Part shown: positions 25,384 to 33,830 of the stretch, piece by piece | How positions within the stretch are numbered: the first letter of the stretch is position 1 | Layout of the letters: every line of letters starts with the position of its first letter | Source: Actinospica robiniae DSM 44927 | Lineage (GTDB): Bacteria; Actinomycetota; Actinomycetes; Streptomycetales; Catenulisporaceae | Reading direction: 5' to 3' | Assembly: GCF_000504285.1 (NCBI RefSeq) | Contig: NZ_KI632511.1 | Coordinates: forward strand, 3,407,372 to 3,471,371 | DNA length: 64,000 nt | Program-made: the position numbers and the translations under genes | The notes under the pieces: model-generated | Seen by the model: only the letters and a program-made list of their open reading frames with translations | Database searches by the model: none | What the model was told of the DNA's origin: nothing

Positions 25384-26754
25384 ATGCGCGAGATCCTGAT
25401 CGTCGGCGGCGGCTATGCGGGCTTTTACACCGCGTGGGGCCTCGAGAAGAAGCTGCGTCCCGAGGAGGCCAGGGTCACGGTCGTCGATCCGCGCCCCTAC
25501 ATGACCTACCAGCCGTTCCTGCCGGAGGTGACCGCCGGCTCGGTGGAGGCGCGGCACGCCGCCGTGTCGCTGCGGCGGCATCTGCACCGGACCCGGCTGA
25601 TCGCGGGGACCGTGACGGAGATACGCCACGCGGACCACAGCGTCACCGTGCGGATGACGAACGGCACCGACTACCGGCTCGAGTACGACATCGTCGTCGT
25701 CACCGCCGGCGCGGTGACCCGCACCTTCCCGATCCCGGGCGTGGCGCAGCAGGCGATCGGCCTGAAGCACGTGGAGGAGGCCGTCGCGATTCGCGACAGG
25801 TTCCTGACGGCGTGCGACCAGGCGGCTTCGCTGCCTCCGGGCCCGGAACGGCGAAAGCTGCTGACCGTCACGTACGTGGGCGGCGGGTTCTCCGGCGTCG
25901 AGGGGTTCGCCGAGCTGCTGTCGCTGGCGTCCTCGATCCCGAAGTACTATCCGGGGATTCGTTTCGACGAGTTCTCCTTCCACCTCGTCGAAGCCCGCGA
26001 CCGCATCCTGCCCGAGGTGAGCGCGAAGCCCGGCGCGTGGGTGGTGCGCTCCCTGCGCCGGCGCGGCGGCCAGGTGCATCTCAACACTCAGCTCGTCTCC
26101 GCCGAGGACGGCCACATCGTGCTCTCCGACGGGCAGGAGTTCGACTCGGCCCTGCTCGTGTGGGCTGCGGGCAACGCCTCCAACCCGGTGGTGCGCACGC
26201 ACACGGACCTGCCGGTCGACGAGCGCGGCCTGGTCGTGGTCCGGGCCGACCTCAGGGTCGGCACCGAGCGAGACCTCGTCCCGGGCGCGTGGGCGGCCGG
26301 GGACGACGCGGCCGTGCCCGACCTTGCTTCGAAGGTGCCGGGAGCGCACACCGTGCCGAACGCTCAGCACGCGGTGCGCCAGGGCCGGCGCCTGGCCAAG
26401 AACCTCGTCGCCGAGCTGCGCGGAGGCACGATCCGCGACTACCGCCACCGGAGCCTCGGCACGGTGGCCGCGCTCGGGCTGGGCAAGGGCGTCTTCCAGT
26501 ACAAGAAGCTGGTGATCAAGGGCCTGCCGGCCTGGCTGATGCACCGCGGGTACCACGTGCTGGCCGTGCCGTCCTGGGAGCGCAAGGTGCGGGTCCTCTC
26601 GATCTGGCTCACCGCCGCCTTCTTCGGGCGCGACCTGGTCTCGCTGGCCTCGGTGCAGCGCCCCCGGGAGGCGTTCGTGGCGGGCGCCGCGCCGAACGTG
26701 GTGCACGCCGGCACGGGCGGGGAGCCTCAGCCGGCCGCCGCCGAAGCCGCGTAA
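25384..26754 (+). CDS. NAD(P)/FAD-dependent oxidoreductase, type II NADH dehydrogenase-like
   Basis: 456 residues. Two dinucleotide-binding motifs are clear: FAD site ILIVGGGYAGFYTA at residues 4-17 and NAD(P)H site VTYVGGGFSGVEGFAEL near 163. They are joined by VVTAGAVTRTFPIPG, with a C-terminal FAD-contacting ATGD-equivalent (GAWAAGDDAAVPD). After AQHAVRQGRRLAKNL comes the NDH-2-type amphipathic membrane-binding tail (LGTVAALGLGKG...WLMHRGYHVLAVPSWERKVRVLSIWL). NDH-2 enzymes pass electrons from NADH to quinone without proton pumping, and I infer that role here. The gene lies in the TetR-controlled operon after the stress-domain membrane protein. Its 3' end overlaps the convergent sigma factor gene by 28 bp. 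Confidence 0.88.
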   Translation: MREILIVGGGYAGFYTAWGLEKKLRPEEARVTVVDPRPYMTYQPFLPEVTAGSVEARHAAVSLRRHLHRTRLIAGTVTEIRHADHSVTVRMTNGTDYRLEYDIVVVTAGAVTRTFPIPGVAQQAIGLKHVEEAVAIRDRFLTACDQAASLPPGPERRKLLTVTYVGGGFSGVEGFAELLSLASSIPKYYPGIRFDEFSFHLVEARDRILPEVSAKPGAWVVRSLRRRGGQVHLNTQLVSAEDGHIVLSDGQEFDSALLVWAAGNASNPVVRTHTDLPVDERGLVVVRADLRVGTERDLVPGAWAAGDDAAVPDLASKVPGAHTVPNAQHAVRQGRRLAKNLVAELRGGTIRDYRHRSLGTVAALGLGKGVFQYKKLVIKGLPAWLMHRGYHVLAVPSWERKVRVLSIWLTAAFFGRDLVSLASVQRPREAFVAGAAPNVVHAGTGGEPQPAAAEAA

Positions 26755-27626
26755 CGGGCGAGCTTGTCGGGGTTGAGCACCCACAGCAGCCGCTCGATCC
26801 CGCGCTCGGACACGTCCGCGGTCAGCAGCGCCACCGCCGCTCCCTCGACCGTGACCAGGACGGCCGGCCGGCCGTTCGCCTCGACCCAGCGAACCTCGGT
26901 CGGCGGCCAGAAGCGCGGGGCGAAGGCGACGAGGTACCGGGCCACCCGGGTGCGCCCGACCACCGGGATCCGGGAGGCGCCGCGCACCCCGCCGCCGTCG
27001 GCGTAGCTGACCACGTCCTGGGTGAGGACCTTTTCGAGTTCTGACATATCTCCGGCCTGCGCCGCGCCGAGGAATGCTTTCAGCAGGCGCCGGTGCGTCC
27101 GGGAGTCGACGGCCTGCCGGCGTTCCTCGGCCAGGCGTTTGCGGGCCCGGCTCGCCAGCTGGCGGGTATTCGCCTCGCTCGTCTCGAGCATTTCCGCGAT
27201 CCGCGCATAAGGGTAATCAAAGGCTTCGCGCAATACGTACGCGGCGCGTTCCACCGGATTCAGTTTCTCCAGCAGGAAGAGCACTGCGAGATCGAGCGCC
27301 TCGGCCCGCTCCGCGCCGAGCTGCGGATCCGCGCCGGTGTCGACCGGCTCCGGGATCCAGGGCCCGATGTAGGACTCCCGGCGCGCCGCGGCGGACTGGG
27401 CCGCGTTGATCGCCAGCCGGGTGGTGACCGTGGCCAGGAACGCGGCCGGCTCGCGGATGTCGGCGCGCTCCGCGTTCTGCCAGCGCAGCCAGGACTCCTG
27501 GACCACGTCCTCCGCCTCGACCGCGCTGCCGAGGATCCGGTAGGCGATGCCGAAGAGCCGCGGCCGCGCGGCCTCGAAATCCCGCACGGCCCGGTCGAGT
27601 GATTCTTCATTACCATCAGTATTCAT
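26727..27626 (-). CDS. ECF41-type sigma factor with fused SnoaL-like regulatory domain
   Basis: 299 residues from ATG 27626 (GAAGGA 5 bases upstream). Region 2: RLFGIAYRILGSAVEAEDVV. Region 4: LNPVERAAYVLREAFDYPYA and the helix-turn-helix ARIAEMLETSEANTRQLASR. The hallmarks of group ECF41 are present: linker motif WIPEP, a SnoaL-like C-terminal extension with YADGGG, and the terminal NPDKL. In this group the extension replaces a separate anti-sigma factor and modulates activity; that is known for the family. ECF41 genes normally sit beside the oxidoreductase, epimerase or decarboxylase gene they control. Here the divergent neighbour at 27789 is a flavoprotein with an ECF41-like promoter. Confidence 0.92.
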   Translation of the reverse strand: MNTDGNEESLDRAVRDFEAARPRLFGIAYRILGSAVEAEDVVQESWLRWQNAERADIREPAAFLATVTTRLAINAAQSAAARRESYIGPWIPEPVDTGADPQLGAERAEALDLAVLFLLEKLNPVERAAYVLREAFDYPYARIAEMLETSEANTRQLASRARKRLAEERRQAVDSRTHRRLLKAFLGAAQAGDMSELEKVLTQDVVSYADGGGVRGASRIPVVGRTRVARYLVAFAPRFWPPTEVRWVEANGRPAVLVTVEGAAVALLTADVSERGIERLLWVLNPDKLARYAASAAAG

Positions 27627-27726
27627 ACATATCCTTCGCACTCGCGCACTATGTTACAAGTCGCCGCGGCGGGGAAAGCGCAGGCGTACATCCCCGATGT
27701 GTGCTGCGTCACACGTGCGGGATTCC

Positions 27727-27753
27727 TGTCACAGATCACTGGCCTGTCCGGTC
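27727..27753 (+). promoter_or_regulatory. Candidate ECF41-dependent promoter of the flavoprotein gene
   Basis: TGTCACA at 27727-27733 is the -35 element known for ECF41 sigma factors. After 16 bp comes GGTC (27750-27753), one mismatch from the family -10 CGTC. Transcription would start about 30 bp before ATG 27789. No second TGTCACA is visible upstream of the other genes in this block. The match is seen directly; use by the sigma factor at 26727 is inferred. Confidence 0.6.
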
Positions 27754-27788
27754 TTAGTGAACGACAAACCCCGCGATCGGAGTACACC

Positions 27789-29519
27789 ATGGCCATCACC
27801 GAGAAGAGCCTGTCCACCCTCGTGCTGGTGATCGGCACCGGCGGTTCGGGGCTGCGCGCGGCGATCGAGCTGGCCGAGGCCGGCGTCGACGTCCTCGCGG
27901 TCGGCAAGCGCCCGAAGCAGGACGCGCACACGGCGTTGGCCGCCGGCGGCATCAACGCGGCCCTGGCCACCATGGACCCCGAGGACAGCTGGCAGCAGCA
28001 CGCCGCCGACACGCTCAAGGAGAGCTACCTGCTGGCCGACCCGCGCACCGTCCAGATCGTCTCCCAGGGCGCCGCGCAGGGCATCGACGACCTGGAGCGC
28101 TACGGCATGGCCTTCGCCCGGGAGCAGGACGGCCGGATCTCCCAGCGCTTCTTCGGCGCGCACAAGTTCCGCCGGACGGCGTTCGCCGGGGACTACACCG
28201 GGCTGGAGATCCAGCGCGCGCTGATCAGGCGGGCCGAGCAGCTGGAGATCCCGGTGCTCGAGGGCGTCTACATCACCCGGTTGCTGGTCGAGGACGGCGC
28301 CGTGTTCGGCGCCTACGGCTTCGACCTCGCCGAGGGCACCCGCTACCTGATCCACGCCGACGCGGTCATCCTCGCCACCGGCGGCCACACCCGGATCTGG
28401 CGGCGCACCTCCTCGCGCCGCGACGAGAACATCGGCGACTCGTTCCGCCTGGCCGTGGACGCGGGAGCGCGCCTGCGCGACCCCGAGCTGGTGCAGTTCC
28501 ACCCCTCCGGGATCATCGAGCCGGAGAACGCGGCGGGCACGCTGGTCAGCGAGGCGGCGCGGGGAGAGGGCGGCATCCTGCGCAACGCCGAGGGCGAGCG
28601 GTTCATGAGCCGCTACGACCCCGCCCGGATGGAGCTGTCCACCCGGGACCGCGTCGCGCTGGCCTCCTACACCGAGATCAAGGAGGGGCGCGGCACGCCG
28701 AAGGGCGGAGTGTGGCTGGACGTCTCCCACCTGCCGCGGCAGACGATCATGACGCGGCTCCCCCGCGTGTACCAGACCATGCTCGACCTGCAGATGCTCG
28801 ACATCACGCGCGATCCGATCGAGATCGCGCCCACCGCGCACTACTCGATGGGCGGAGTGTGGGTGCGTCCGGAGGACCACAGCACGGAGGTGCGCGGCCT
28901 CTACGCCATCGGCGAAGCCGCCAGCGGCCTGCACGGCGCCAACCGGCTCGGCGGGAACAGCCTCATCGAGCTGATGGTCTTCGGCCGCATCACCGGTCAG
29001 GCGGCCGCCGCCTACTCGCGGTCGCTCACCGCCCAGCCCCGCTCGGCCGCGGCGATCGAGCAGGCCCGCGCGGAGATCGACGATCTCCTCGCCGCGGACG
29101 GCCCGGAGAACGTGCGCGCGCTGCAACGCGCGATCCGCAACACGATGACCGAGCACGCGGGCGTCGTCCGGGACGAGCAGGGCCTGCGCGCCGGGCTGGC
29201 CGAACTCGCCGCGATCGAGCGCCGGATGCGCGACGTCGGCGTGCACCCGGACATCGCCGGCTTCCAGGACCTCGCCCACGCCTTCGACCTCAAGTCCGCG
29301 GCCCTCGCGGCCAGGGCCACCCTCGAGGCGGCGCTGGAGCGCCGGGAGACCCGCGGCTGCCACAATCGCAGCGACTACCCCGAGCTGGACCCCGCGCTGC
29401 AGGTCAACCTCGTGTGGTCGCCGACGAGCGGCGTCAGCCGGGAGGGCATCCCGGGCATCCCGGCCGAGATCTCCGCGCTGATGGAAGAGGTCTCCACCGA
29501 GGGGAAGCTGGCGGAATGA
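27789..29519 (+). CDS. Stand-alone fumarate reductase/succinate dehydrogenase-type flavoprotein
   Basis: 576 residues from ATG 27789. FAD-binding LVIGTGGSGLRAAIELAEAG lies at about 12-31. The segment DAHTALAAGGINAAL keeps the histidine that in SdhA/FrdA binds FAD covalently. Active-site signatures follow: QFHPSGI, EAARGEGG, AHYSMGGVWV, YAIGEAASGLHGANRLGGNSL, then the C-terminal helical domain ending in RETRGCHNRSDYPE, which carries an active-site Arg. L-aspartate oxidases lack the histidine, so I favour the Sdh/Frd type. No iron-sulfur or membrane-anchor subunit is nearby, so the electron partner is unclear. It is the probable direct target of the adjacent ECF41 sigma factor. Confidence 0.88.
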   Translation: MAITEKSLSTLVLVIGTGGSGLRAAIELAEAGVDVLAVGKRPKQDAHTALAAGGINAALATMDPEDSWQQHAADTLKESYLLADPRTVQIVSQGAAQGIDDLERYGMAFAREQDGRISQRFFGAHKFRRTAFAGDYTGLEIQRALIRRAEQLEIPVLEGVYITRLLVEDGAVFGAYGFDLAEGTRYLIHADAVILATGGHTRIWRRTSSRRDENIGDSFRLAVDAGARLRDPELVQFHPSGIIEPENAAGTLVSEAARGEGGILRNAEGERFMSRYDPARMELSTRDRVALASYTEIKEGRGTPKGGVWLDVSHLPRQTIMTRLPRVYQTMLDLQMLDITRDPIEIAPTAHYSMGGVWVRPEDHSTEVRGLYAIGEAASGLHGANRLGGNSLIELMVFGRITGQAAAAYSRSLTAQPRSAAAIEQARAEIDDLLAADGPENVRALQRAIRNTMTEHAGVVRDEQGLRAGLAELAAIERRMRDVGVHPDIAGFQDLAHAFDLKSAALAARATLEAALERRETRGCHNRSDYPELDPALQVNLVWSPTSGVSREGIPGIPAEISALMEEVSTEGKLAE

Positions 29520-29695
29520 CCCGGCCGGCCCAGCCGCGGACGCCTCGCGGCGTCGAGCCGCCATCCGGGTGAAACTCCGGCATGCGGGCGCCTGCCCACG
29601 ACCATAGGTTGATGAGTGAGGCCGGCAACGAGCTGCGGGGGCAGCACGGCCGCATCGCCCACGGCCGGTCTCCCGACGATTCGACAGGAGAAGTC

Positions 29696-30526
29696 ATGGG
29701 ATTCGTCACCACACGCGACGGAACAGAGATCTTCTACAAGGACTGGGGCACCGGCACGCCCGTCGTCTTCAGCCACGGCTGGCCGCTGAACGCGGACATC
29801 TGGGACGACCAGCTCAACCTGCTGGCCGAGAACGGATACCGCGCCATCGCGCACGACCGGCGCGGGCACGGCCGCTCCAGCCAGCCGTGGCAGGGCAATG
29901 ACATGGACACCTACGCCGACGATCTCGGGGCCGTGCTCGACGCCCTGGACCTGCGCGGCGCCGTGCTGGTCGGGCACTCGACCGGCGGCGGCGAGGTGAC
30001 GCACTACATCGGCCGGCACGGCACCGACCGGGTCTCGAAGGTGGTGCTGGTCAGCGCCGTCCCGCCGCTGCTGATCAAGACGGACGCGAACCCCGACGGC
30101 CTGCCGATGCAGGTGTTCGACGAGATCCGGGCCGGGCTGCGGGCCGAGCGCGCCCAGTACTGGCAGGACACCGCCGTGCCCTTCTTCGGCGCCAACCGCC
30201 CCGGCAGCAAGGCCACCCAGGGCAACAAGGACACGTTCTTCCTGCAGGCCATGCAGCTGAACCTGAAGGGCTCGCTGGACTGCGTCAAGGCCTTCTCCGA
30301 GGTCGACATGACCGAGGATCTCAAGGGCTTCGGCGACGTCCCGGCCCTGCTCATCCACGGCGACGACGACCAGATCGTGCCGATCGACGCCTCCGCGAAG
30401 AAGTCGGTCAAGCTCATCCCGCACGCCACGCTGAAGATCTACGAGGGCGCGCCGCACGGGCTGACCGTCGTCCCCGGATTCAAGGAGCGGTTCAACGAGG
30501 ACTTGATGGACTTCCTCAAGAGCTGA
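29696..30526 (+). CDS. Alpha/beta hydrolase, non-heme chloroperoxidase type
   Basis: 276 residues from ATG 29696 (CAGGAG 5 bases upstream). The family pattern is nearly complete: [17 protein letters not shown], oxyanion segment [13 protein letters not shown], nucleophile elbow GHSTGG, the acid in [11 protein letters not shown], and the base in GAPHGLT. Cofactor-free haloperoxidase/esterase enzymes of this kind act on esters or perform perhydrolysis. The physiological substrate is unknown. It starts the run hydrolase-cupin-NmrA after the flavoprotein and may belong to the same stress regulon. It is 177 bp past the flavoprotein stop, so it is possibly under a separate promoter. Confidence 0.9.
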   Translation: MGFVTTRDGTEIFYKDWGTGTPVVFSHGWPLNADIWDDQLNLLAENGYRAIAHDRRGHGRSSQPWQGNDMDTYADDLGAVLDALDLRGAVLVGHSTGGGEVTHYIGRHGTDRVSKVVLVSAVPPLLIKTDANPDGLPMQVFDEIRAGLRAERAQYWQDTAVPFFGANRPGSKATQGNKDTFFLQAMQLNLKGSLDCVKAFSEVDMTEDLKGFGDVPALLIHGDDDQIVPIDASAKKSVKLIPHATLKIYEGAPHGLTVVPGFKERFNEDLMDFLKS

Positions 30527-30565
30527 GCCGCCGACCCGCCCCCCGAGAAGGAGAGCATCAACACC

Positions 30566-30997
30566 TTGAACGCCCAGCACGCGCACCACATCCCGAGCCC
30601 GGACGGGGCCGCGCCGCCCCGGATCGAGACGGTCGCCACCGTGACGCACCCGTCGCCGCTGCCGGAGGGCGCGGAGGCGATGACCATCCTGGTCACGCTC
30701 CCGCCGGGCTCGCCGGGCCTGCCGCCGCACCGCCACAGCGGCCCGTGCTACGGCTACGTGCTCGAGGGCGAGATGCTCTTCGAACTCGAAGGCGAGCCGG
30801 AACGGGTCGTCAAGGCCGGCGAGGCCTTCTACGAGCCCGGCTACGACGTCATCCACTATCAGGACGCGAACAACCTCGCGGACGCCGAGACCCGCTTCCT
30901 CGTCACCATGTTCTGCGCGGCCGGACGGCCGATGATCGTCCCGGTCAGCGCGGAGGAGCTGGAGGCGCGCCGCGACCGCCGCGCGCCCCGGCCGTGA
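30566..30997 (+). CDS. Cupin-domain protein
   Basis: 143 residues from a TTG start at 30566, with GAAGGAGAG about 10 bases upstream. A single cupin barrel: motif 1 LPPHRHSGPCYGYVLEGEML (H-x-H and the distal Glu region) and motif 2 GEAFYEPGYDVIHYQDANN. A metal centre is likely. Small cupins of this type are sensors or dioxygenase-like enzymes; the reaction is unknown. It lies 39 bp after the hydrolase stop and 85 bp before the NmrA-like gene, so the three are probably cotranscribed. Confidence 0.85.
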   Translation: MNAQHAHHIPSPDGAAPPRIETVATVTHPSPLPEGAEAMTILVTLPPGSPGLPPHRHSGPCYGYVLEGEMLFELEGEPERVVKAGEAFYEPGYDVIHYQDANNLADAETRFLVTMFCAAGRPMIVPVSAEELEARRDRRAPRP

Positions 30998-31082
30998 CGA
31001 GGCGGCACCGCCTGCGGCCGGCCGACCGGCCATCAGCAGGTATCGCATATCAGGGACGGATGTCCCGAGTAGAGGAGTACTC

Positions 31083-31826
31083 ATGAAAATCGCCGTCATC
31101 GGCACCGGCCTCATCGGCTCCCAGGTGGTGGACCGGCTCACCGCGGCCGGGCACGACGCGAAGGGGCACTCGCTGTCCACCGGCGTCGATCTGCTCACCG
31201 GCAGCGGGCTCGACGGAGCGCTGCGCGACGCCGAGGCCGTCGTGAACGTGTCCAACTCGCCGACCTTCGACAAGGCCTCGGTCGAGTTCTTCCGCAAGTC
31301 GGTGACCAACCTGCTGGCGGCCGCGCAGGCGGCGGGCGTGCGGCACATCGTGACGCTCTCCATCGTCGGCGCCGAGCTGGTCCCGGCGCTCGACTACTAC
31401 GGCGCCAAGGTGCTCCAGGAGGACCTGGTCAAGGCCGGGCCCGTGCCCTACTCGATCGTGCGCGCCACGCAGTTCATGGAGTTCGTCGCGCCGACCATGC
31501 AGTGGACCACCGAGGGCGACGCGGTGCACCTGCCGCCGACCCCGATCCAGCCGATCAGCTCGGCGGACGTCGCGCAGGCCGTCGTGGAGACCACCGTCGG
31601 CGCTCCGCTGCAGGGCACCCGGAACATCGGCGGCCCCGAGGTCTTCCAGCTCGACGAGCTGGGCCGGATCACGCTGGCCGAGACCGGCGACACCAAGCGC
31701 CAGGTGGTGACCGACGAGAAGGCCGGGCTCTTCGCCGCGGTCGAGGGTGACGCGATCACGACGCGCGAGGGCGCCGAGCTCGCCACGACCCGCTACCGCG
31801 ACTGGCTGAAGGCGCAGTCGCACTGA
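31083..31826 (+). CDS. NmrA-like atypical short-chain dehydrogenase (NAD(P)-binding)
   Basis: 247 residues from ATG 31083, preceded by GAGGAG. The N-terminal nucleotide site is IAVIGTGLIGSQVVDRL, with GxGxxG spacing. SIVGAELVPALDYYGAKVLQEDLV carries Tyr and Lys at the position of the SDR pair, and YSIVRATQFMEF is the usual NmrA substrate-loop segment. Such proteins are NAD(P)H-sensing regulators or quinone/sugar epimerase-like enzymes. A 19 bp stem follows (31833-31880), so this is the last gene of its transcript. An epimerase-like neighbour is typical of ECF41 loci. Confidence 0.88.
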   Translation: MKIAVIGTGLIGSQVVDRLTAAGHDAKGHSLSTGVDLLTGSGLDGALRDAEAVVNVSNSPTFDKASVEFFRKSVTNLLAAAQAAGVRHIVTLSIVGAELVPALDYYGAKVLQEDLVKAGPVPYSIVRATQFMEFVAPTMQWTTEGDAVHLPPTPIQPISSADVAQAVVETTVGAPLQGTRNIGGPEVFQLDELGRITLAETGDTKRQVVTDEKAGLFAAVEGDAITTREGAELATTRYRDWLKAQSH

Positions 31827-31832
31827 CCCCCG

Positions 31833-31880
31833 GCCTCGGCCGGACCGTCCGCCGACGGCGTCGGACGGTCCGGCCGAGGC
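31833..31880 (+). terminator. Strong hairpin terminator after the NmrA-like gene
   Basis: Bases 31833-31851 and 31862-31880 form a perfect 19 bp stem (GCCTCGGCCGG... against ...CCGGCCGAGGC) with a 10 base loop, 6 bp after the stop codon. No T tract follows. Confidence 0.7.
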
Positions 31881-31974
31881 GGGCACCAGGCTCGCCGCGT
31901 GCAGGCCGGTCGGCTTTGTACAAGACTGGACACGCAAGGAGCATCGCGCGACCCCCGTTGGACAGGTGAGGATC

Positions 31975-33783
31975 ATGGCGCCGACCTTGACCGGCCACGA
32001 CGGCACCCCGGTGGTTTTCCTCCACGGCCTGTGGCTGCATCCGACCTCGTGGAGAGCGTGGGAGGAGCTGTACCAGGCGAACGGCTACCGGACCGTCGCG
32101 CCGGGCTGGCCCGGCGTCCCGGACACCGTCGAGGGCACCCGGGCGGATCCGAACGTCGTCGCCGATCCGGGTATCGACCAGATCACCCGCCACTACGCCC
32201 GGATCATCGCGGAGCTGCCCGAGCCGCCGGTGCTGATCGGCCACTCCGTCGGCGGGTTGATCGCGCAGAAGCTGCTGGCCATGGGGTACGGGCGCGCGGC
32301 GGTCGCCATCGACGCCGCGCAGTTCAAGGGGGTGATGCCGGCCACGCCCACCTCGCTCAAGGCCGCGATGCCGATCCTGCGCAACCCGTCGAACCGGCAC
32401 AAGGCGGTGTCGCTGACCCCCGCCCAGTTCCGCTACGCCTTCGGCAACTCGCTGACCGAACAGGAATCGGACGCGCTGTACGAGCAGTGGGCGGTCCCCG
32501 CTCCCGCGCGCCCGCTGTTCGAGGCCACGTCGTCCAACCTCGCCCGGCACACGGCAGCCGCCGTGGACGCGGAGAGCGAGGTGCGACGGCCGCTGCTGCT
32601 CGTGATGGGCGGCGAGGACCACGCCGTGCCGGAGGCCGTCACCAGGTCCGCGTACCGGTTCTACCGCGATTCCGCCGAGGCCGACCTGATGGAGTTCCCC
32701 GACCGCGGTCACTCGCTGATCATCGACAGCGGCTGGCGGGAGATCGCCGAGGCTTGCCTGGACTGGCTCGGGAAGCACGTCCCGGCCGGCACCGAAGACG
32801 AAACCGCCGAGGCCGCGGCGACGCCCGCGGCGCGCCCGGCCGCCGTGACCGAGCGGCAGCCCTGGCCCACGCCGCCGCGCGCGAGCGCGCCCCCGTACAC
32901 GCCTGGCCCGGCACCCGAGCCGGAGGGCGACGAGGTGCTCATCGAGGTCCGGTGCGCCGGCATCGGCGACTGGGACGACGTCACCCGCGCGGGCGGTTGG
33001 CAGAGCGGGGTGGCCGAGCTGTGCGCGCTCGGGGTGCAGGTGGCGGGCACGGTGATCAAGGCCGGGCCGGAGACCGAGGGGTTCGCTCCGGGGACCGAGG
33101 TGCTGACCCACACGTATCCGCTGAAGGGCAGCGGAGCCCGGACCCGGCGCGTCCTCGCACCCAGCGCCCACGTGGCGCTCAAGCCCGCCGGGCTGACGTG
33201 GCAGAACGCGGCCGCCCTGCCGCTGCCCGGGCTGACCGCGTACGAGTTGCTCTTCGAGGTCCTGAAGGTGCGCCCGAATGAGACGCTGCTCGTCCACGGG
33301 GCGGAAGGGATCATCGGCGGACTGCTGGTGCAGATCGCCTCGGCGCACGGTCTGGACGTCGTGGCGACCTCCGAGCCGGACTGCACCACCCAGGTGTCCG
33401 CGCTGGGTGCGGCCGCGGTCCTCGACCGGGACGACCCCGACTGGCCGGAAGAAGCCCGCCGGCTGTTCGGCGGCCGCGGTGCCGACGCGGCGGCCGTGGC
33501 CACGTCCGGCGGCGCCGGCACCGCGCTGTCCGTGGTCACCGACCACGGACGGATGACGACCATCGCGGATCCCACGCCGCCGGACCCCGAGCGCGGCATC
33601 GAACCGCGCTACATCCGGGTGCATCCGGACGGCGAGCTGCTCGGCCGGGCGGCCCACGCGCTCGACCGCGGCGAGATCGTCATGCCGGAGCCGGCCGCCT
33701 TCGCCATGGCCGACATCGACCAGGCGCTGGCGACGCTGCTGGCCGGCAGCGGGCAGACGCCGGTCGTGCTGAGCGCCGCGTGA
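31975..33783 (+). CDS. Fusion of an alpha/beta hydrolase and a zinc-free MDR (quinone oxidoreductase-like) domain
   Basis: 602 residues in one frame. Residues 1-275: alpha/beta hydrolase with VVFLHGLWLHPTSW, nucleophile elbow GHSVGG, acid near MGGEDHAVP and base in DRGHSLI. A Pro/Ala-rich linker (about 280-325) leads to an MDR domain: GDEVLIEVRCAGIGDWDDV, LALGVQVAGTVIKAG-like core, AALPLPGLTAYELLF, and the NAD(P)H site VHGAEGIIGGLLVQIA. No structural zinc cysteines are present. The fusion suggests one enzyme hydrolysing an ester and reducing the released product, or vice versa. The ATG at 31975 is my choice; GTG 31966 is an alternative. Confidence 0.85.
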   Translation: MAPTLTGHDGTPVVFLHGLWLHPTSWRAWEELYQANGYRTVAPGWPGVPDTVEGTRADPNVVADPGIDQITRHYARIIAELPEPPVLIGHSVGGLIAQKLLAMGYGRAAVAIDAAQFKGVMPATPTSLKAAMPILRNPSNRHKAVSLTPAQFRYAFGNSLTEQESDALYEQWAVPAPARPLFEATSSNLARHTAAAVDAESEVRRPLLLVMGGEDHAVPEAVTRSAYRFYRDSAEADLMEFPDRGHSLIIDSGWREIAEACLDWLGKHVPAGTEDETAEAAATPAARPAAVTERQPWPTPPRASAPPYTPGPAPEPEGDEVLIEVRCAGIGDWDDVTRAGGWQSGVAELCALGVQVAGTVIKAGPETEGFAPGTEVLTHTYPLKGSGARTRRVLAPSAHVALKPAGLTWQNAAALPLPGLTAYELLFEVLKVRPNETLLVHGAEGIIGGLLVQIASAHGLDVVATSEPDCTTQVSALGAAAVLDRDDPDWPEEARRLFGGRGADAAAVATSGGAGTALSVVTDHGRMTTIADPTPPDPERGIEPRYIRVHPDGELLGRAAHALDRGEIVMPEPAAFAMADIDQALATLLAGSGQTPVVLSAA

Positions 33784-33830
33784 CCGCACGGTCGGCCGGG
33801 TGATCGCCGGCGACTGCATGGGAGGCCCAC

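Noticed and set aside
25291-26784. 497-codon minus-strand frame opposite the NDH-2 gene
   Set aside because: No motif; the plus strand carries two dinucleotide-binding sites.
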